From positions 1 through 64,000 of the forward strand of contig JASANZ010002239.1 of assembly GCA_030849805.1 (NCBI GenBank): 64,000 nt of DNA. The letters run 5' to 3'. The notes under the pieces are model-generated. The model saw nothing but the letters and a program-made list of their open reading frames with translations. It searched no databases and was not told the DNA's origin. This stretch comes from Sergeia podlipaevii (lineage: Eukaryota > Euglenozoa > Kinetoplastea > Trypanosomatida > Trypanosomatidae). Both the position numbers and the translations under genes were made by a program. Below are positions 17,105-27,061 of this stretch, piece by piece; the stretch's first letter is position 1, and each line of letters opens with the position of its first letter.

Positions 17105-17637
17105 CTTTGCTGAGTGATAAAGTGGCGCTGAAGGGAAAGACAAGTGGCTGTCTGGATAGCTTGCTATATAAATTGTAAGTGAGACAGAGCGATATAGTTG
17201 ATTAGCGCAAAACACGAATAGGGAAAATTATAACAGAAAATAGCAAACCAAAAAAAAAGATGAAATGGAAGAGAAAAACAATAAGTAGTGAAAGAACGTT
17301 GGCAAAGCAGAAAAATAGAGATGATAGAGGCAGCAGTGCATCTTGGACACCTTTCCACGCCGCTATCAAGGGCAACGTAATTACATAATATAGCGTGGTA
17401 GAAGTCGACATATGTATATTTACTTATATAGCAGCAATTCTGCACTATTTCATTGATGTTGTTGCATTTTTTTTTCCTTTCCTCCCCATTCGAGTTGTTT
17501 ACACGTGTAAAATGTAATTCTCTTAGTAGTAGCTGAAGCAGTTGGTATGTACAAGCGCTGTCAGAACAAGTCTCAATTTGAAAAGTGATGCTGCGCTGTG
17601 CTTCACTCTCAAAAAGAGAAAAAGAAACTTAGCAGTC
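17105..17637. other. Spacer between subunit c and the basic 90-aa gene
   Basis: AT-rich sequence with an A run (17251-17258) and a T run (17467-17475), including the subunit c leader. Minus-strand frames here are hydrophobic low-complexity translations of T-rich sequence. No gene is seen beyond the splice signal already listed. Confidence 0.45.
17128..17150 (-). promoter_or_regulatory. Putative trans-splicing signal for ATP synthase subunit c
   Basis: The minus strand reads GCCACTTGTCTTTCCCTTCAG immediately before position 17127. It is a pyrimidine-rich run ending in AG (plus-strand CT at 17128-17129). The resulting 5' UTR would be about 23 bases, short but normal for trypanosomatids. Confidence 0.5.
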
Positions 17638-17910
17638 CTACTTGGGAGTTGCACTCTCTGTAGTGGTGGGCTTCACGCGCGGGGTCATGCGGATGACAGG
17701 CCCGCTCCCTGTGTGTGTCTGTGCGGCTTTTGCCTTGAGCTCTCCAGCAATAGCCTTGGATTGCTTCTTGAGAGCCTTCTTTGCGTCTACAGATTCCTTC
17801 ACGGACAGTGAATGAGACTTGGCACCCTGTGCCTTGAGCTTCGCGTCAAGGCGGCCTTGATTGACACGCTTCTTGTTTCCGCCACGAGTAATCTTTGCTG
17901 AGTAGCCCAT
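17638..17910 (-). CDS. Small basic protein of unknown function, 90 aa
   Basis: The ATG at 17908-17910 starts MGYSAKITRGGNKKRVNQGR, followed by a Lys/Ala-rich helical middle (residues 20-64) and a Thr/Pro-rich tail (MTPRVKPTTTESATPK). The composition is highly basic with no membrane segment or known motif. Small Lys-rich proteins of this type are often nuclear/nucleolar or ribosome-associated, but no family can be named. It is called a gene because the frame fills the interval cleanly, starts at the edge of a coding-like composition block, and sits in register with the other minus-strand genes. Confidence 0.7.
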   Translation of the reverse strand: MGYSAKITRGGNKKRVNQGRLDAKLKAQGAKSHSLSVKESVDAKKALKKQSKAIAGELKAKAAQTHTGSGPVIRMTPRVKPTTTESATPK

Positions 17911-17988
17911 ATCTCCAACGTTGCGCTATAGATCTGAAAGAAAAAAAAAATGAAATTGAAAAAGCAAACCTATAATTGTTATGTGGTC

Positions 17989-18030
<42 letters not shown>

Positions 18031-18289
18031 CGAATAGCAATAGGAGAAAAAAAAGAGGAGGGATGGGGGCAAAAATATACGCGTATGAATGTCGTTGAAG
18101 CTATAGGAGTTAGTCACAAAAATACAAAATAGAACGGCATACGAAAAAAAAAAAAAGATATGAAGTCCGTCTATGTCCTGTGCGTAGATTCGTCACTGTG
18201 AAGATCACTCAATAATAGAGTTACTCATCATACCAATCGTACATGTGTGCCCCTCAGTCAAGGCAACACCATACTACGTAAAATCTGTT
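17911..18289. other. Spacer with a long TA repeat upstream of the 90-aa gene
   Basis: Contains A runs (17939-17950 and 18145-18157) and the TA microsatellite at 17992-18027. The first A run is a T tract on the coding strand about 30 bases upstream of the 90-aa gene's ATG and may be part of its splice signal. Nothing else is seen. Confidence 0.45.
17992..18027. repeat. (TA)n microsatellite, about 36 bp
   Basis: An uninterrupted TA dinucleotide run about 80 bases upstream of the 90-aa gene start. It is one of four such runs at gene boundaries between 18 and 25.4 kb. Confidence 0.95.
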
Positions 18290-19184
18290 TCACTCTCCAT
18301 CCACCTCCCCGCGCCGGATTGCGCGTGTTGCGGCCAGTTCGCGCTCCTTCTCCTGCAGTTGCAGCTCGCGCTGATACTCGTTCCACTCCGCTTCCTCCTG
18401 AAAGCGGCGGCGCTCCAAGTAGCTCTGCTTGGACCGCCCTTGCCGGAAGCTGTCCACTGTCTCTCCTTCACGCGACAGTTCATGCGTCAAGTGTGCCTCC
18501 CACGCCTGCAGTGACTGCGCTACAATGCCAGTGGAAGCCGAAGGCTTGGCTGCGTCCGACCTGCCACGTTTACGTCCGGACTCCACAAGAAGCTCTGTCT
18601 CCCCATGCATCGCTGCACTTGCGCGAGTACTCTTTTTGGTCATCGCTCTTCGCAGTGGTGCAACAGGCAAGTCTATCGATTGCTCGGTGAAGGTGGGGTG
18701 AATAACTGAAGTGTCTTCTAGCGCAGTAGATCGAACCGGCATCGCATAATTAAAGAAAAAGGATGCATTGACGGCAGCTATAGCGTGATCAATAGGCGTC
18801 GGTGCAGGTCCCCTTGACGCCACAGAAGAACGCATGTGATCAAGAAGACGGTGGAAGAGAGACGCGTTTGAAAACGTGCGCAGAAGAATTGCGTCGGCAT
18901 CGGCGACAGTCTCCACACGCTGCTGAAAGGGAGGTCTGCCCTCCTTCACAGGCACGCCACCGCCCAGTTTCCGTTGTCCCAATAACCGCCTCAGCTGGTG
19001 TTCGCGAGACAGTTGCAAGGTCGTGAGAACACCAACACGCTGCTGCCCCACAGAGCCCTTCGCAGTCGTCATGCGCATGACACCACTACCTACATGAGCC
19101 TCATCCTGCTCATCCTCAGAGATAGAGCTAGAGCTGCAGATGCTGGACTCCTCGTCGGATTCTATAGGTTCCTCAGCGCGACTC

Positions 19185-19186
<2 letters not shown>
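18290..19186 (-). CDS. Charged protein of unknown function, 298 aa
   Basis: The ATG at 19184-19186 gives MSRAEEPIESDEESSICSSS, an acidic/Ser-rich N-terminus of about 30 residues. A moderately conserved-looking middle follows (LLRTFSNASLFHRLLDHMRS, FFFNYAMPVRS). The C-terminal third is very charged and helical (KKSTR, RKRGRSD, RRRFQEEAEWNEYQRELQ). The acidic start plus a basic, KR-rich segment suggests a nuclear protein; nothing identifies the family. Upstream codons in frame are only the translation of a TA repeat, so the chosen start is well supported. The minus strand reads TATAGTG just before the ATG, so an AG acceptor could lie 3 bases upstream. Confidence 0.75.
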
Positions 19187-19217
<31 letters not shown>

Positions 19218-20097
19218 AGAGCCTGCAACTGATTAAATGTCAATGCCCTGCTATGCACCTATGTGTGAGGGGTGTGAGGTTACAAATTTGAACACTTCAA
19301 ATGAAAAAAAAGCCAAAGAATTACTTGCGTAAAGCAAGGAAGAAAAAAAGTATATATAGAGAAAGTATATAACAAACAGAGAGGGTGTGAGAGCACAATG
19401 GTACAGATATAAAAACACGCTCGCACGTTCATCTACAGCTCTAAACGTTCCTTCATTTACGACTATTTTCAGAGTATGCGTAGCACAAGCACAATTGCAA
19501 AACCTACCCAGGCATACAAGAAGGAAAGAAAAAAAAACTTTTAGTTCTTCAGCCATACGTGTGGGAGACAAAAATAGGCACTATTGTCAAAGATACCGCT
19601 GACAACTATGGCCAAACAAGCACGAAATAACAATAACAATCATAACAAAATCTGTTCACCATGCAACCCACTCTTCAAAACCTCTCATACAAATATGATA
19701 TTTACCTTCGCTTGTGTAGTTGAATTCTTCCTCAAATATTAATTAAAAAAAAAAGTGAAGTAGAGCCGCAATCACCAGAAGAACGACAGGAGGACTGATA
19801 CAAATAGTACAAAAATTAATAATAAAAAAAGGAAAAAGAAATGATAATATCTTGTGAAATATAAATATATTTATGCGTATGTGATCCCTATATATACAAG
19901 ATACACTATTTAAGGCAGTATTTACGGAAGAAGAAAAACAAAAGAGAAAGAGAGAGACCAGCAACAATAATAGAGAGTTCCATTGCTTTTTTTGTTTAGA
20001 GTCCCCCTCTCTCTCTATCTCTTTCCTTCTTTCTGCTGCTATATCTCTCGTGTTACTATTCCGTGTTTGCTTTTTAACATATATATATATATATATA
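19187..20097. other. Spacer between the 298-aa gene and the desaturase
   Basis: About 0.9 kb, AT-rich, with A runs (19301-19308, 19531-19538, 19745-19754) and TA repeats at both ends. It holds the desaturase 3' UTR and the leader of the 298-aa gene. A 151-codon minus frame (19743-20198) is FILS-rich low complexity overlapping the desaturase 3' end and is rejected. Confidence 0.5.
19190..19217. repeat. (TA)n microsatellite abutting a start codon, about 28 bp
   Basis: The TA run ends only 3 bases upstream of the ATG of the 298-aa gene on the coding strand, so the repeat is part of its leader or lies directly at its splice acceptor. Confidence 0.95.
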
Positions 20098-20099
20098 TT
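20079..20099. repeat. (AT)n microsatellite at the desaturase stop codon
   Basis: A run of about ten AT units lies immediately 3' of the desaturase coding region, whose stop codon is at 20098-20100. Confidence 0.9.
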
Positions 20100-21354
20100 A
20101 ATCCTCTTTCCCCAAAACAAACTCACCAATCTCGCCAAGATTGCTGAAGGTATCGCTAAGTGCCTGGAAGTAGCCACGGCAGTCGTAGACGAGGCCATTA
20201 TCCTCGAACAGCTTCCTCACGCGCGGGGCCAATTTGACAAAGCGGAACTGCGGCATACTTGGAAACAGATGATGCTCCACCTGATAGTTGAGGTAGCCCA
20301 TAAACCAGTTCACCGTCCAGATCGGAGCGACGTCTACGGTGTAAACACTCGCGTACTCGACAAAGTGGGCATGCCTATCCTTGGGTAGCACGGGGAGGTG
20401 ACTGTGGTTCAACGCAAAGCTCACAAAAATGTAGGCGGCACCAAAAGCTTGAGCAAAGAGAACACCGCCGAGGCCACGCATAACAGACACCTGCAGGCTG
20501 TGGCACAGAAACCCCACCAGCACCCAGCGGGTCAAGATGGCAACTCCCTCGGTGTAGCGCCGGGTACGCAAGACGTGACGTGGATGCAAAAACAACTGCC
20601 AGTAGAGAGCGACCAGTGAGCAGGTAAAAGGAGCAAACAGGTACATCTGAAGTGACACCCACTTGCGCATGACGGGGCTCTTGCGTGCCCTGCGGCCGAT
20701 GATCTTGTTAAATGCCATAAGCGGTAGTGTCTCGAGGTCGACATCATGGCCAAGCTTCTGTGGTGTAGCGTGGTGCTTGTTGTGCTGCACACGCCACCAC
20801 GCACCGCTCATGCCATCGCCAAGGCCATAAAGAATCTCCTGTATCTTGATATCCACCCATGATATGCCAGTGACACTGTAGTGACCAGCCTCGTGCATCC
20901 ACCACCCGCAGCGGCCCTCACCGATGCCAAGAATAACCAATGCAAGTGGCCAGAGTGAGGGAACGTTGAATAACATCCAGATGCCGAGTAGGTGGATGCC
21001 AATAATTTCAGCAAAACGGTATGCAATATGTGGGTAAGAAGCCTCAAACAGCCCTTCCGCCACGCATTCCTGGTGGAGCTGGTGGAAGTCCTTCGAGAGC
21101 TTAGAGAGGCGCTTTTGCTCGTCCACACTGACAAACGACGTCTCAGGTGCAGGGCGGGAGGGAAGAACGCTCAGGAACTTGCGGGCACGAGGGAGCTTAA
21201 GATGAAACTGCTCAAAGGTCTCGGTGGCATCACCAGTGCCCAGAAAGAACTGGTAAACGCTACCGCCTGGGTGCTTAAAGTTCTTGCAGTCGTAGAGCAC
21301 GCCGTTGATCAGCAGTTCCGTGGGTTGCTGTGGGCGAGTGTCTTGAATTGTCAT
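20098..21354 (-). CDS. Cytochrome b5-fused front-end fatty acid desaturase, 418 aa
   Basis: Introduces a double bond between an existing one and the carboxyl end of a polyunsaturated acyl chain in the ER membrane. The N-terminal cytochrome b5 domain has the haem-binding HPGG at 28-31. The three His boxes of membrane di-iron desaturases are present: HEAGH (154-158), HNKHH (191-195) and QVEHH (358-362), the last with the Gln typical of front-end enzymes. Membrane segments lie near 110-145 and 235-320. Trypanosomatids carry delta-4, delta-5 and/or delta-6 members; delta-5 is a reasonable guess from my memory of Leishmania gene order, but regioselectivity cannot be read from sequence. The ATG is at 21352-21354; the three codons upstream begin with TTG. 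Confidence 0.93.
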   Translation of the reverse strand: MTIQDTRPQQPTELLINGVLYDCKNFKHPGGSVYQFFLGTGDATETFEQFHLKLPRARKFLSVLPSRPAPETSFVSVDEQKRLSKLSKDFHQLHQECVAEGLFEASYPHIAYRFAEIIGIHLLGIWMLFNVPSLWPLALVILGIGEGRCGWWMHEAGHYSVTGISWVDIKIQEILYGLGDGMSGAWWRVQHNKHHATPQKLGHDVDLETLPLMAFNKIIGRRARKSPVMRKWVSLQMYLFAPFTCSLVALYWQLFLHPRHVLRTRRYTEGVAILTRWVLVGFLCHSLQVSVMRGLGGVLFAQAFGAAYIFVSFALNHSHLPVLPKDRHAHFVEYASVYTVDVAPIWTVNWFMGYLNYQVEHHLFPSMPQFRFVKLAPRVRKLFEDNGLVYDCRGYFQALSDTFSNLGEIGEFVLGKED

Positions 21355-22074
21355 CGGTGACAAACTTCTGATATCGTGTACAGTATATCTATATATATAT
21401 ATAATATAGTAACCTTCTTCTTCTGTCCACCTTGATCTATCCTCTTCCCAAAAAAAAAATTAATAATTACTTCAACTAGTTAAATATTATAGTTAGATAA
21501 TGATAAAAGGAGTAATAAGTTTGATGGTTGGTACGCTAACTGAAAATGAAACAGCGAAAGGATGAGGAAACAGAGAAAAAAAAAGGGAGTGACAAAGAGA
21601 GGCGTTTAGCAAAGTACAAGTAAAACTATACACTCTAGCCCACACATAAAAAAAAATAAAATGAAATATTCAAAGTACAGAAAATGTCAACGTGATGTAC
21701 TGCACAAACCCAAGAAACCTTCCTCCACACTTACATACATATATTTTGAACAAGTGCATGGTGCTTCCTCGCGTATATGTGAATGTTATAATTTGTCTAG
21801 ATATCTGCACGTGCTTTGTCGGGCACCTCCATAACACTCTCTAATGACCTTCATGCTCAGCCGATCTATCACTATATATAAATATTTCTATCTAAAGTCT
21901 ATCTGTATTGCACACATACAAATCTAGGCAAGGTCAACAGCCTCGATTAGTCACCTAGAGCACACACACACACACCATGGTATAGCATAACGACAGACAG
22001 AGAATAGTCACAGTCCCTCTATTCATTCATTCATTCATCCCTCTCTCTCTCTCTCTCTCTTGCCTTCCTAGCCA
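21355..22074. other. Spacer between the desaturase and the WD40/coiled-coil gene
   Basis: AT-rich with A runs (21451-21459, 21578-21586, 21649-21656), an (ATTC)n run (22021-22038) and a (CT)n run (22040-22060) just 3' of the WD40/coiled-coil gene. The desaturase leader is at its left end. No gene is recognised. Confidence 0.5.
22021..22060. repeat. (ATTC)n followed by (CT)n microsatellites
   Basis: About four and a half ATTC units run directly into about ten CT units, 14 bases from the stop codon of the WD40/coiled-coil gene. On the coding strand this is a purine-rich 3' UTR element. Confidence 0.9.
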
Positions 22075-24804
22075 TTACTGCACATTAAGACGCTGCTTCT
22101 CTGACGACGTTAAATACTGCACCACAATGTTGTTCGTTAGCTCCACAAGCTCAACAATAATGCCTAACATCACACTGTGCAGTGGCTGCGTCTTCTTTGG
22201 TGTCAGCACAACACCACTACTACTCGCTATCGCCGAAGGACTTATGCTGCCACCTACGCCCAAGTTCACTGATAGTGCTTCAATCACCTGGCGCGCACTC
22301 ACAGTACGCCTGTAAAGCAAAACAATACACTCGACGAGGGTGCGGCGTGTTTTGAGGATAAACTCAAAAAGCGCTTGCTGCTCGCGGATGTAGTTTTCAT
22401 CAACGGCGCGCTGGCTGCGAATTTCTCGCAGAAGGGACGAACTTGCCGCCTCTCGCGCGGCCTTTTCAGCATTCAAGTAGCGCATATACGCCGTCATCTC
22501 GGGGCCTGCAGTCGGGGCTGTGGCGGTCGCAGCAGGCGCTGCCGTACCCGTCGAGGTGGTCCCTGTAGTAATGGCAGAGGGGGTGCTGCCTGCGGCGGGG
22601 CCAGTAGTCGTCGTAATGGTAGTGATCGTTGTCGCTGTTGACGTGGGAGCCGCGCCAGGTATGGGCATAGGCCCCACCGCTGTCGTAGGTGACGCAGTGG
22701 CTATCGGGGCACCAGTCGTCGTAGTATTGCCTGTAGTAGTGGTGGAGTTCCCAAGAAGTGTATTCGCCTGCAGGAGAGCAGCAGCAGCGGCGGCGGTATT
22801 GGCGTCAACCAGGGCTGGGATGCCACGCTTGAAGGATGCAACCACGTCGGAGCCGATGCTACTGCCCTCTTTCATGGCAAGACTGAGCAGTTTGTCAAGT
22901 ACACCATGCGACTCAGGACTCAGCGAATCCGCCAAGCTCTGGTCCTGGAGATAGCGCATAAGCTTCTCGTACGCCTCTGTGTCGCTGGCACGGAGAGAAT
23001 GAATAAACTGAATAAAAGGGCCATTGCGGTCCAGCAGCTGTGCTTTTGTTGTTTCATCGCAGTCCATCTCAAATCTATCAGGGTTACGCACCATGGTCGC
23101 GACGAGTAGGGCAGAGAGAAATGGATCCATGACGCGGTCTGCCACTTTGCGTCGATACGCATTGAGTAAGGCGGTGAGATCGCGCTCCTCCTCCTCCTTG
23201 CGGCGGATAGTGTACTCCATCGACGCCATGAGGGAACTCATCAGACGGTTCAGCTTCTTCATCTGCGCCAGCTCCTCGCTGACCTGTGCACTCGCCTGCA
23301 GAATCCTATTCTGCATCTCCTTCTCCGCACTTTTGGCCGCACTCACGTTGCCAATAGACGCACACAAGCGAGCATTCTCTGCAAGCACGGACGCAACACG
23401 TCCCTCAGCGTCTCGCACGCGGTTCTCCAGTTGGCACTTGTCCGTCTTTAACTGCGATATCTCCTGATCTAGTTTGGACTTCTCGGTAAGCATGTTGAAT
23501 GTCTCTGTGCGCGACTTTGACAGTTCCTCGCGGGTGGAGCTAAGGTCTGCCTGCAGCTGCGTCCTCTCCCGTTCCACCATGGACACCTTTGCAGTAATGT
23601 CGGTCACGTCCTTCACAGTGCGTGCGTGTGTCTCTTCGAGGTCCTTGAGCTCCTTCATGCGCTTCGCAAGTTCTAGGTCCCGTACCTCCGTTGCCTCCTC
23701 CAGCGCCAACACACGAAGCCGCAGTTCCTGCGCCTCTTCACGAGCACGGCGAAGCTCCTCGGCCACATCCACTGCTGCTCCACGGGCTGCCTCCGCACTT
23801 ACCGCTAACCGTGCGTTCTCTACAATCAGTGACGACGATGCACATATCGCAAGACCAGCTTGTGTGCGCGGATGCAGAAGTGGGGGTGCTGCGGTCGGCA
23901 CTTGACGCCCCGTCACCTCCCACACCCGCATCCCGCCATCATTGGAGAAGCTCCACAGAAGCGCCGTCTCGCTGTGTGAAACCTTGGCAGCGCCATGAAT
24001 AAAGTTCCTGTGTGCTGCCTCCTCCATCGCCACCACGCTCCCACTCGCCGCGTCGACTGTAAGCATCCTCTTCTCAAAGGTAGTTACGATAACGTTGCCA
24101 GAGACAGCCACCAGACCAGTGACACGCCCAATGGCCTTTACGCGGTGCGCAAGAACGAGCTCTCTGTCGTTGAAACGATACGCGTCCAAGTTGCCATTCT
24201 CCCTTCCAACCCATAGTAGCCCGCTACTTGGTTCGTGCAAGATGCGTGTGACCCCACTCTTACTCTTGGTGTTGCTGGTAACGCACTCGCCATTCACCAC
24301 ATCCCACATAGAAAGCCCGCCGTCCATATCGCCGCCCACAACAAAGCTGTAAAACTGCGCCACAGCACTACACGGTGACAGGCCTGCCAGTGTGCACAAG
24401 TGTTTCCGCGTGATGGGGTTGAAAAGATAAATACGTCCACTGTCCGTCGCTACCACTACCACATGGCCGTTAAAGGTGAGATCCACAATTCTCGTGTTTT
24501 TGCCCCCGGCATCGCTTCCTACAGATGGAAGAGTGATGGCAGTCAGCATAGCGTGATCCCTCGCCGAAAACGTCAGTAAGTGACCATCCACAGTGGCCGT
24601 CCATACCTCATCGAATACGTTGACCAAGCAACGGATAATAGCGCTCTTCGTGCCTTCAACAGACACAAGCACGTCGCCAATGTGCTCGTGAGATGGCACT
24701 TCATAAATCGCCATGTCCCCGCTCTGCTTTGCGACCCACACCTTATCTCTCACCGCACAGCACGCACGTGCGTTAAAACCCGTGTCTATTCTAAGCGACT
24801 TCAT
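22075..24804 (-). CDS. WD40-propeller plus coiled-coil protein, 909 aa
   Basis: Residues 10-300 show six or seven weak WD-type blades (MAIYEVPSHEHIGDVL; ATDSGRIYLFNPITRKHLCTL; GGDMDGGLSMWDVVNGECV; GRENGNLDAYRF; SNDGGMRVWEVTGRQV). Residues 340-555 are a long coiled coil with heptads rich in L, E, R and K. Residues 680-785 are a Thr/Ala/Pro/Gly low-complexity linker, and 786-909 are again helical. A propeller followed by a coiled coil is common in scaffold proteins of the flagellum, basal body or trafficking machinery, but the exact role is unknown. The ATG at 24802-24804 (MKSLRIDTGF) is preferred; the upstream in-frame codons translate GA and TA repeats in the leader. Confidence 0.8.
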   Translation of the reverse strand: MKSLRIDTGFNARACCAVRDKVWVAKQSGDMAIYEVPSHEHIGDVLVSVEGTKSAIIRCLVNVFDEVWTATVDGHLLTFSARDHAMLTAITLPSVGSDAGGKNTRIVDLTFNGHVVVVATDSGRIYLFNPITRKHLCTLAGLSPCSAVAQFYSFVVGGDMDGGLSMWDVVNGECVTSNTKSKSGVTRILHEPSSGLLWVGRENGNLDAYRFNDRELVLAHRVKAIGRVTGLVAVSGNVIVTTFEKRMLTVDAASGSVVAMEEAAHRNFIHGAAKVSHSETALLWSFSNDGGMRVWEVTGRQVPTAAPPLLHPRTQAGLAICASSSLIVENARLAVSAEAARGAAVDVAEELRRAREEAQELRLRVLALEEATEVRDLELAKRMKELKDLEETHARTVKDVTDITAKVSMVERERTQLQADLSSTREELSKSRTETFNMLTEKSKLDQEISQLKTDKCQLENRVRDAEGRVASVLAENARLCASIGNVSAAKSAEKEMQNRILQASAQVSEELAQMKKLNRLMSSLMASMEYTIRRKEEEERDLTALLNAYRRKVADRVMDPFLSALLVATMVRNPDRFEMDCDETTKAQLLDRNGPFIQFIHSLRASDTEAYEKLMRYLQDQSLADSLSPESHGVLDKLLSLAMKEGSSIGSDVVASFKRGIPALVDANTAAAAAALLQANTLLGNSTTTTGNTTTTGAPIATASPTTAVGPMPIPGAAPTSTATTITTITTTTGPAAGSTPSAITTGTTSTGTAAPAATATAPTAGPEMTAYMRYLNAEKAAREAASSSLLREIRSQRAVDENYIREQQALFEFILKTRRTLVECIVLLYRRTVSARQVIEALSVNLGVGGSISPSAIASSSGVVLTPKKTQPLHSVMLGIIVELVELTNNIVVQYLTSSEKQRLNVQ

Positions 24805-25383
24805 GGGCGGTAAATACTTCTCTCTCTCTCTCTCTACAGATATATATATATATTTCTTCAATTTACTATTTTGTCAAATAGTTGCGTCTAAAGTATATGT
24901 AATAGATTCGAGCAATATAACTGGTCCGTTACAAGATCGATCGCGGAAGAGTCACCAAGTTTCTATTTGGTGCCTCCCTACGTATGGCAGTATGTGTTCT
25001 GTAATGCCTATACTGAAGAATATAATCAAAAAGTAGAAAAAAATAAGATTCAACGTAGACGAAAGAAGGGGCAAGTTTGAAAAGGTAGTTTGCAATGTGG
25101 CAGAGAAAAAAAAAAAGAGTCATGTGCTACTCAGAAGCTGCTTTTCGTACGTAGCACAATAGTAGCTAGTCTTTCATATGTTCTGTGCAGTGCTACGAAC
25201 TTGATAGTTTGGTTGATTGATTTCAACTGTGAATGATAAACCCCTAAATGCACCTAGACGACAGGCAAAGAAAAATAAAACACTCTGCACCACAACTCGC
25301 CCCCACCCACAAACACACCCACATAGCGGCGGCTGTTTCCACATAGAAAACAAAAGATATATATATATATATATAGTAAAATG
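24805..25383. other. Spacer between the WD40/coiled-coil gene and KREPA3
   Basis: Includes a CT run (24820-24834) and TA run (24840-24853) in the leader of the WD40/coiled-coil gene, an A run near 25106-25117, and the TA run at the KREPA3 stop. No gene is seen. Confidence 0.5.
25357..25375. repeat. (AT)n microsatellite 3' of KREPA3
   Basis: An AT dinucleotide run 8 bases beyond the KREPA3 stop codon (plus-strand CTA at 25384-25386), hence in its 3' UTR. Confidence 0.9.
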
Positions 25384-26616
25384 CTAATGTGCTGCCACGA
25401 CGCTCCCAGTGCCAGGGAATACCTGCACAACAGGAAAATGATAATACTTGTGCATAGCGGAGTCATACTGTGGCACCATCCGCAGCCGCCCAGTCACCAT
25501 AACAGTCAAGCCCTCCACCAGACTGCCACTCTTGAGCAGCGGAGTCCACACCGACTCGTCGTACACGCGGACCGTATGAAAATCCTTATCTGGGTCACCT
25601 GGCGCTGGGCTGACAAAATCTGTGACAACAGTGAACTGCAGGACATTATCCTCAAAGACATATCCCTGTTGCACATCCTGGACGGAGCCCATCAGCACAC
25701 ACAGATTGACGCAGCGCCAGTGCGCGGCCACATCTCCTTCCTCAGGTGCGTTAGGTGCGACATCCAAGTGATAACTGGGCATATCAGGCAGTGTGCCTCC
25801 TTGCTGCCGCACGTACTGCGTGGTCGCTGCTGGAGCAGTCGTGGCATCTTGCGCTGTGGCAGTAGACTCCTCTGTTGCACTAGTGGTAGTGGTACTGCCG
25901 CTGCTGTTACCCGCGGTCACCGTAGCAGCACTTTGGGCCGCGCTCATGTTGTGCTTGGCCTGGTAGTGATGGAGGAGAGCCGCCTCAAGTCGAAACGTTT
26001 TTTGGCAAACCGTGCAGACATAACTTCTTACATCCGGGTCTCTAGCGTCTGTGGCTGATGCTGTGGAGCTGTCAACAACATCGCTGGCAGCCTCGTCTGT
26101 GGAAGCGGTAGGATAAAAAGAAGAAGCTGAAGCACCCACCTGCTGAGAATGAACACCAGTGGGGACCGCTGCGGTCGGATTCGTAGTCGAAATGGCCGCG
26201 CTGACGGTGGCGTGCGCAGCAGCTGCTTTTCCAGGGGGAGCTGAGGAGGACGAAGAGGACGCGGTGACCGCCGTGACTTCCATCATCTCTCCGTCCTTCG
26301 ACACTAATGCCTTTGCCTCACCAGCGTGTTTAGTCATGATGTGATGGTTGAGTGCGTTGAGCAGGCGAAATGCCTTCCCACACGTCCCACACTGATACTG
26401 CGGACCCTTCAAAGCCAATAAAGGTAAGGTAGCGCAGCAGTAGCACCGCTTCTGTGTGGACAAGAAACAGACATTGAATTCGATAGATCTACAAGTGCTA
26501 CTGGGCCCGCAGATTACATGTCTGGGTCCGGCAGTAGCTAAATATGGAGCCACCACCCGCGCTGATGACGCCATCCTGAGCCAGTTGCCGGGCTGAGCAG
26601 CACAAACTCTTCGCAT
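25384..26616 (-). CDS. KREPA3: RNA-editing complex protein KREPA3 (MP42), 410 aa
   Basis: A structural subunit of the roughly 20S editosome, which inserts and deletes uridines in mitochondrial mRNAs; it holds the OB-fold core together and binds RNA. The N-terminus is a likely mitochondrial presequence (MRRVCAAQPGNWLRMASSAR). Two C2H2 zinc fingers are visible: C.TC......L..HHIMTKH at 75-97 and C.VC......L.HHYQAKH at 199-222. They are separated by Ser/Ala/Thr-rich linkers. The C-terminal 110 residues (about 300-408) fit an OB fold. Two fingers plus an OB fold and this length fit MP42 rather than the longer KREPA1/KREPA2. The ATG at 26614-26616 is the first real ATG in frame (the frame's upstream start is TTG); an in-frame ATG at 26574 is an alternative. 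Confidence 0.85.
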   Translation of the reverse strand: MRRVCAAQPGNWLRMASSARVVAPYLATAGPRHVICGPSSTCRSIEFNVCFLSTQKRCYCCATLPLLALKGPQYQCGTCGKAFRLLNALNHHIMTKHAGEAKALVSKDGEMMEVTAVTASSSSSSAPPGKAAAAHATVSAAISTTNPTAAVPTGVHSQQVGASASSFYPTASTDEAASDVVDSSTASATDARDPDVRSYVCTVCQKTFRLEAALLHHYQAKHNMSAAQSAATVTAGNSSGSTTTTSATEESTATAQDATTAPAATTQYVRQQGGTLPDMPSYHLDVAPNAPEEGDVAAHWRCVNLCVLMGSVQDVQQGYVFEDNVLQFTVVTDFVSPAPGDPDKDFHTVRVYDESVWTPLLKSGSLVEGLTVMVTGRLRMVPQYDSAMHKYYHFPVVQVFPGTGSVVAAH

Positions 26617-27061
26617 CTTTAATGTGCGGTAACTATTAAAATTGTATCTATACAATATATTAGTGAAAATGATAATAACAAAAAATAAATCAAGAAATCA
26701 GATGATTACGCAGAAATAGTCGCACAGGCACGCATAAGTGCATCCATGGCCCCCAAAAAAGACAATCCTTCAATCAACGTCTTTTGCTGTTAGCCCTCCG
26801 TACTAATACATCCAGCATGCATTCTTGCTATATATACGATTTCTTTCCTTTATGTTGGTATTTGCAAATATACAAAAGTTAGTTAGTTGTTGTGTTGCAA
26901 TTGGACTGCACCGCAGCAAGTAAAGTATATATTTTAAAAAAAAAAAAAAACATATTGCAAGTTATCAGTTGGCTTTGTGACGTGGAGGTGTAGAGACAAA
27001 ATTGTACCCCCGCCCACCTCACCTCCCTTTTGATTGCGAAAGATAGTCCGCCACTCGTTTA
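26617..27061. other. Spacer between KREPA3 and lipoate ligase
   Basis: AT-rich, with an A run at 26936-26950 (a T15 tract on the coding strand). It holds the ligase 3' UTR and the KREPA3 leader. Nothing else is seen. Confidence 0.5.
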
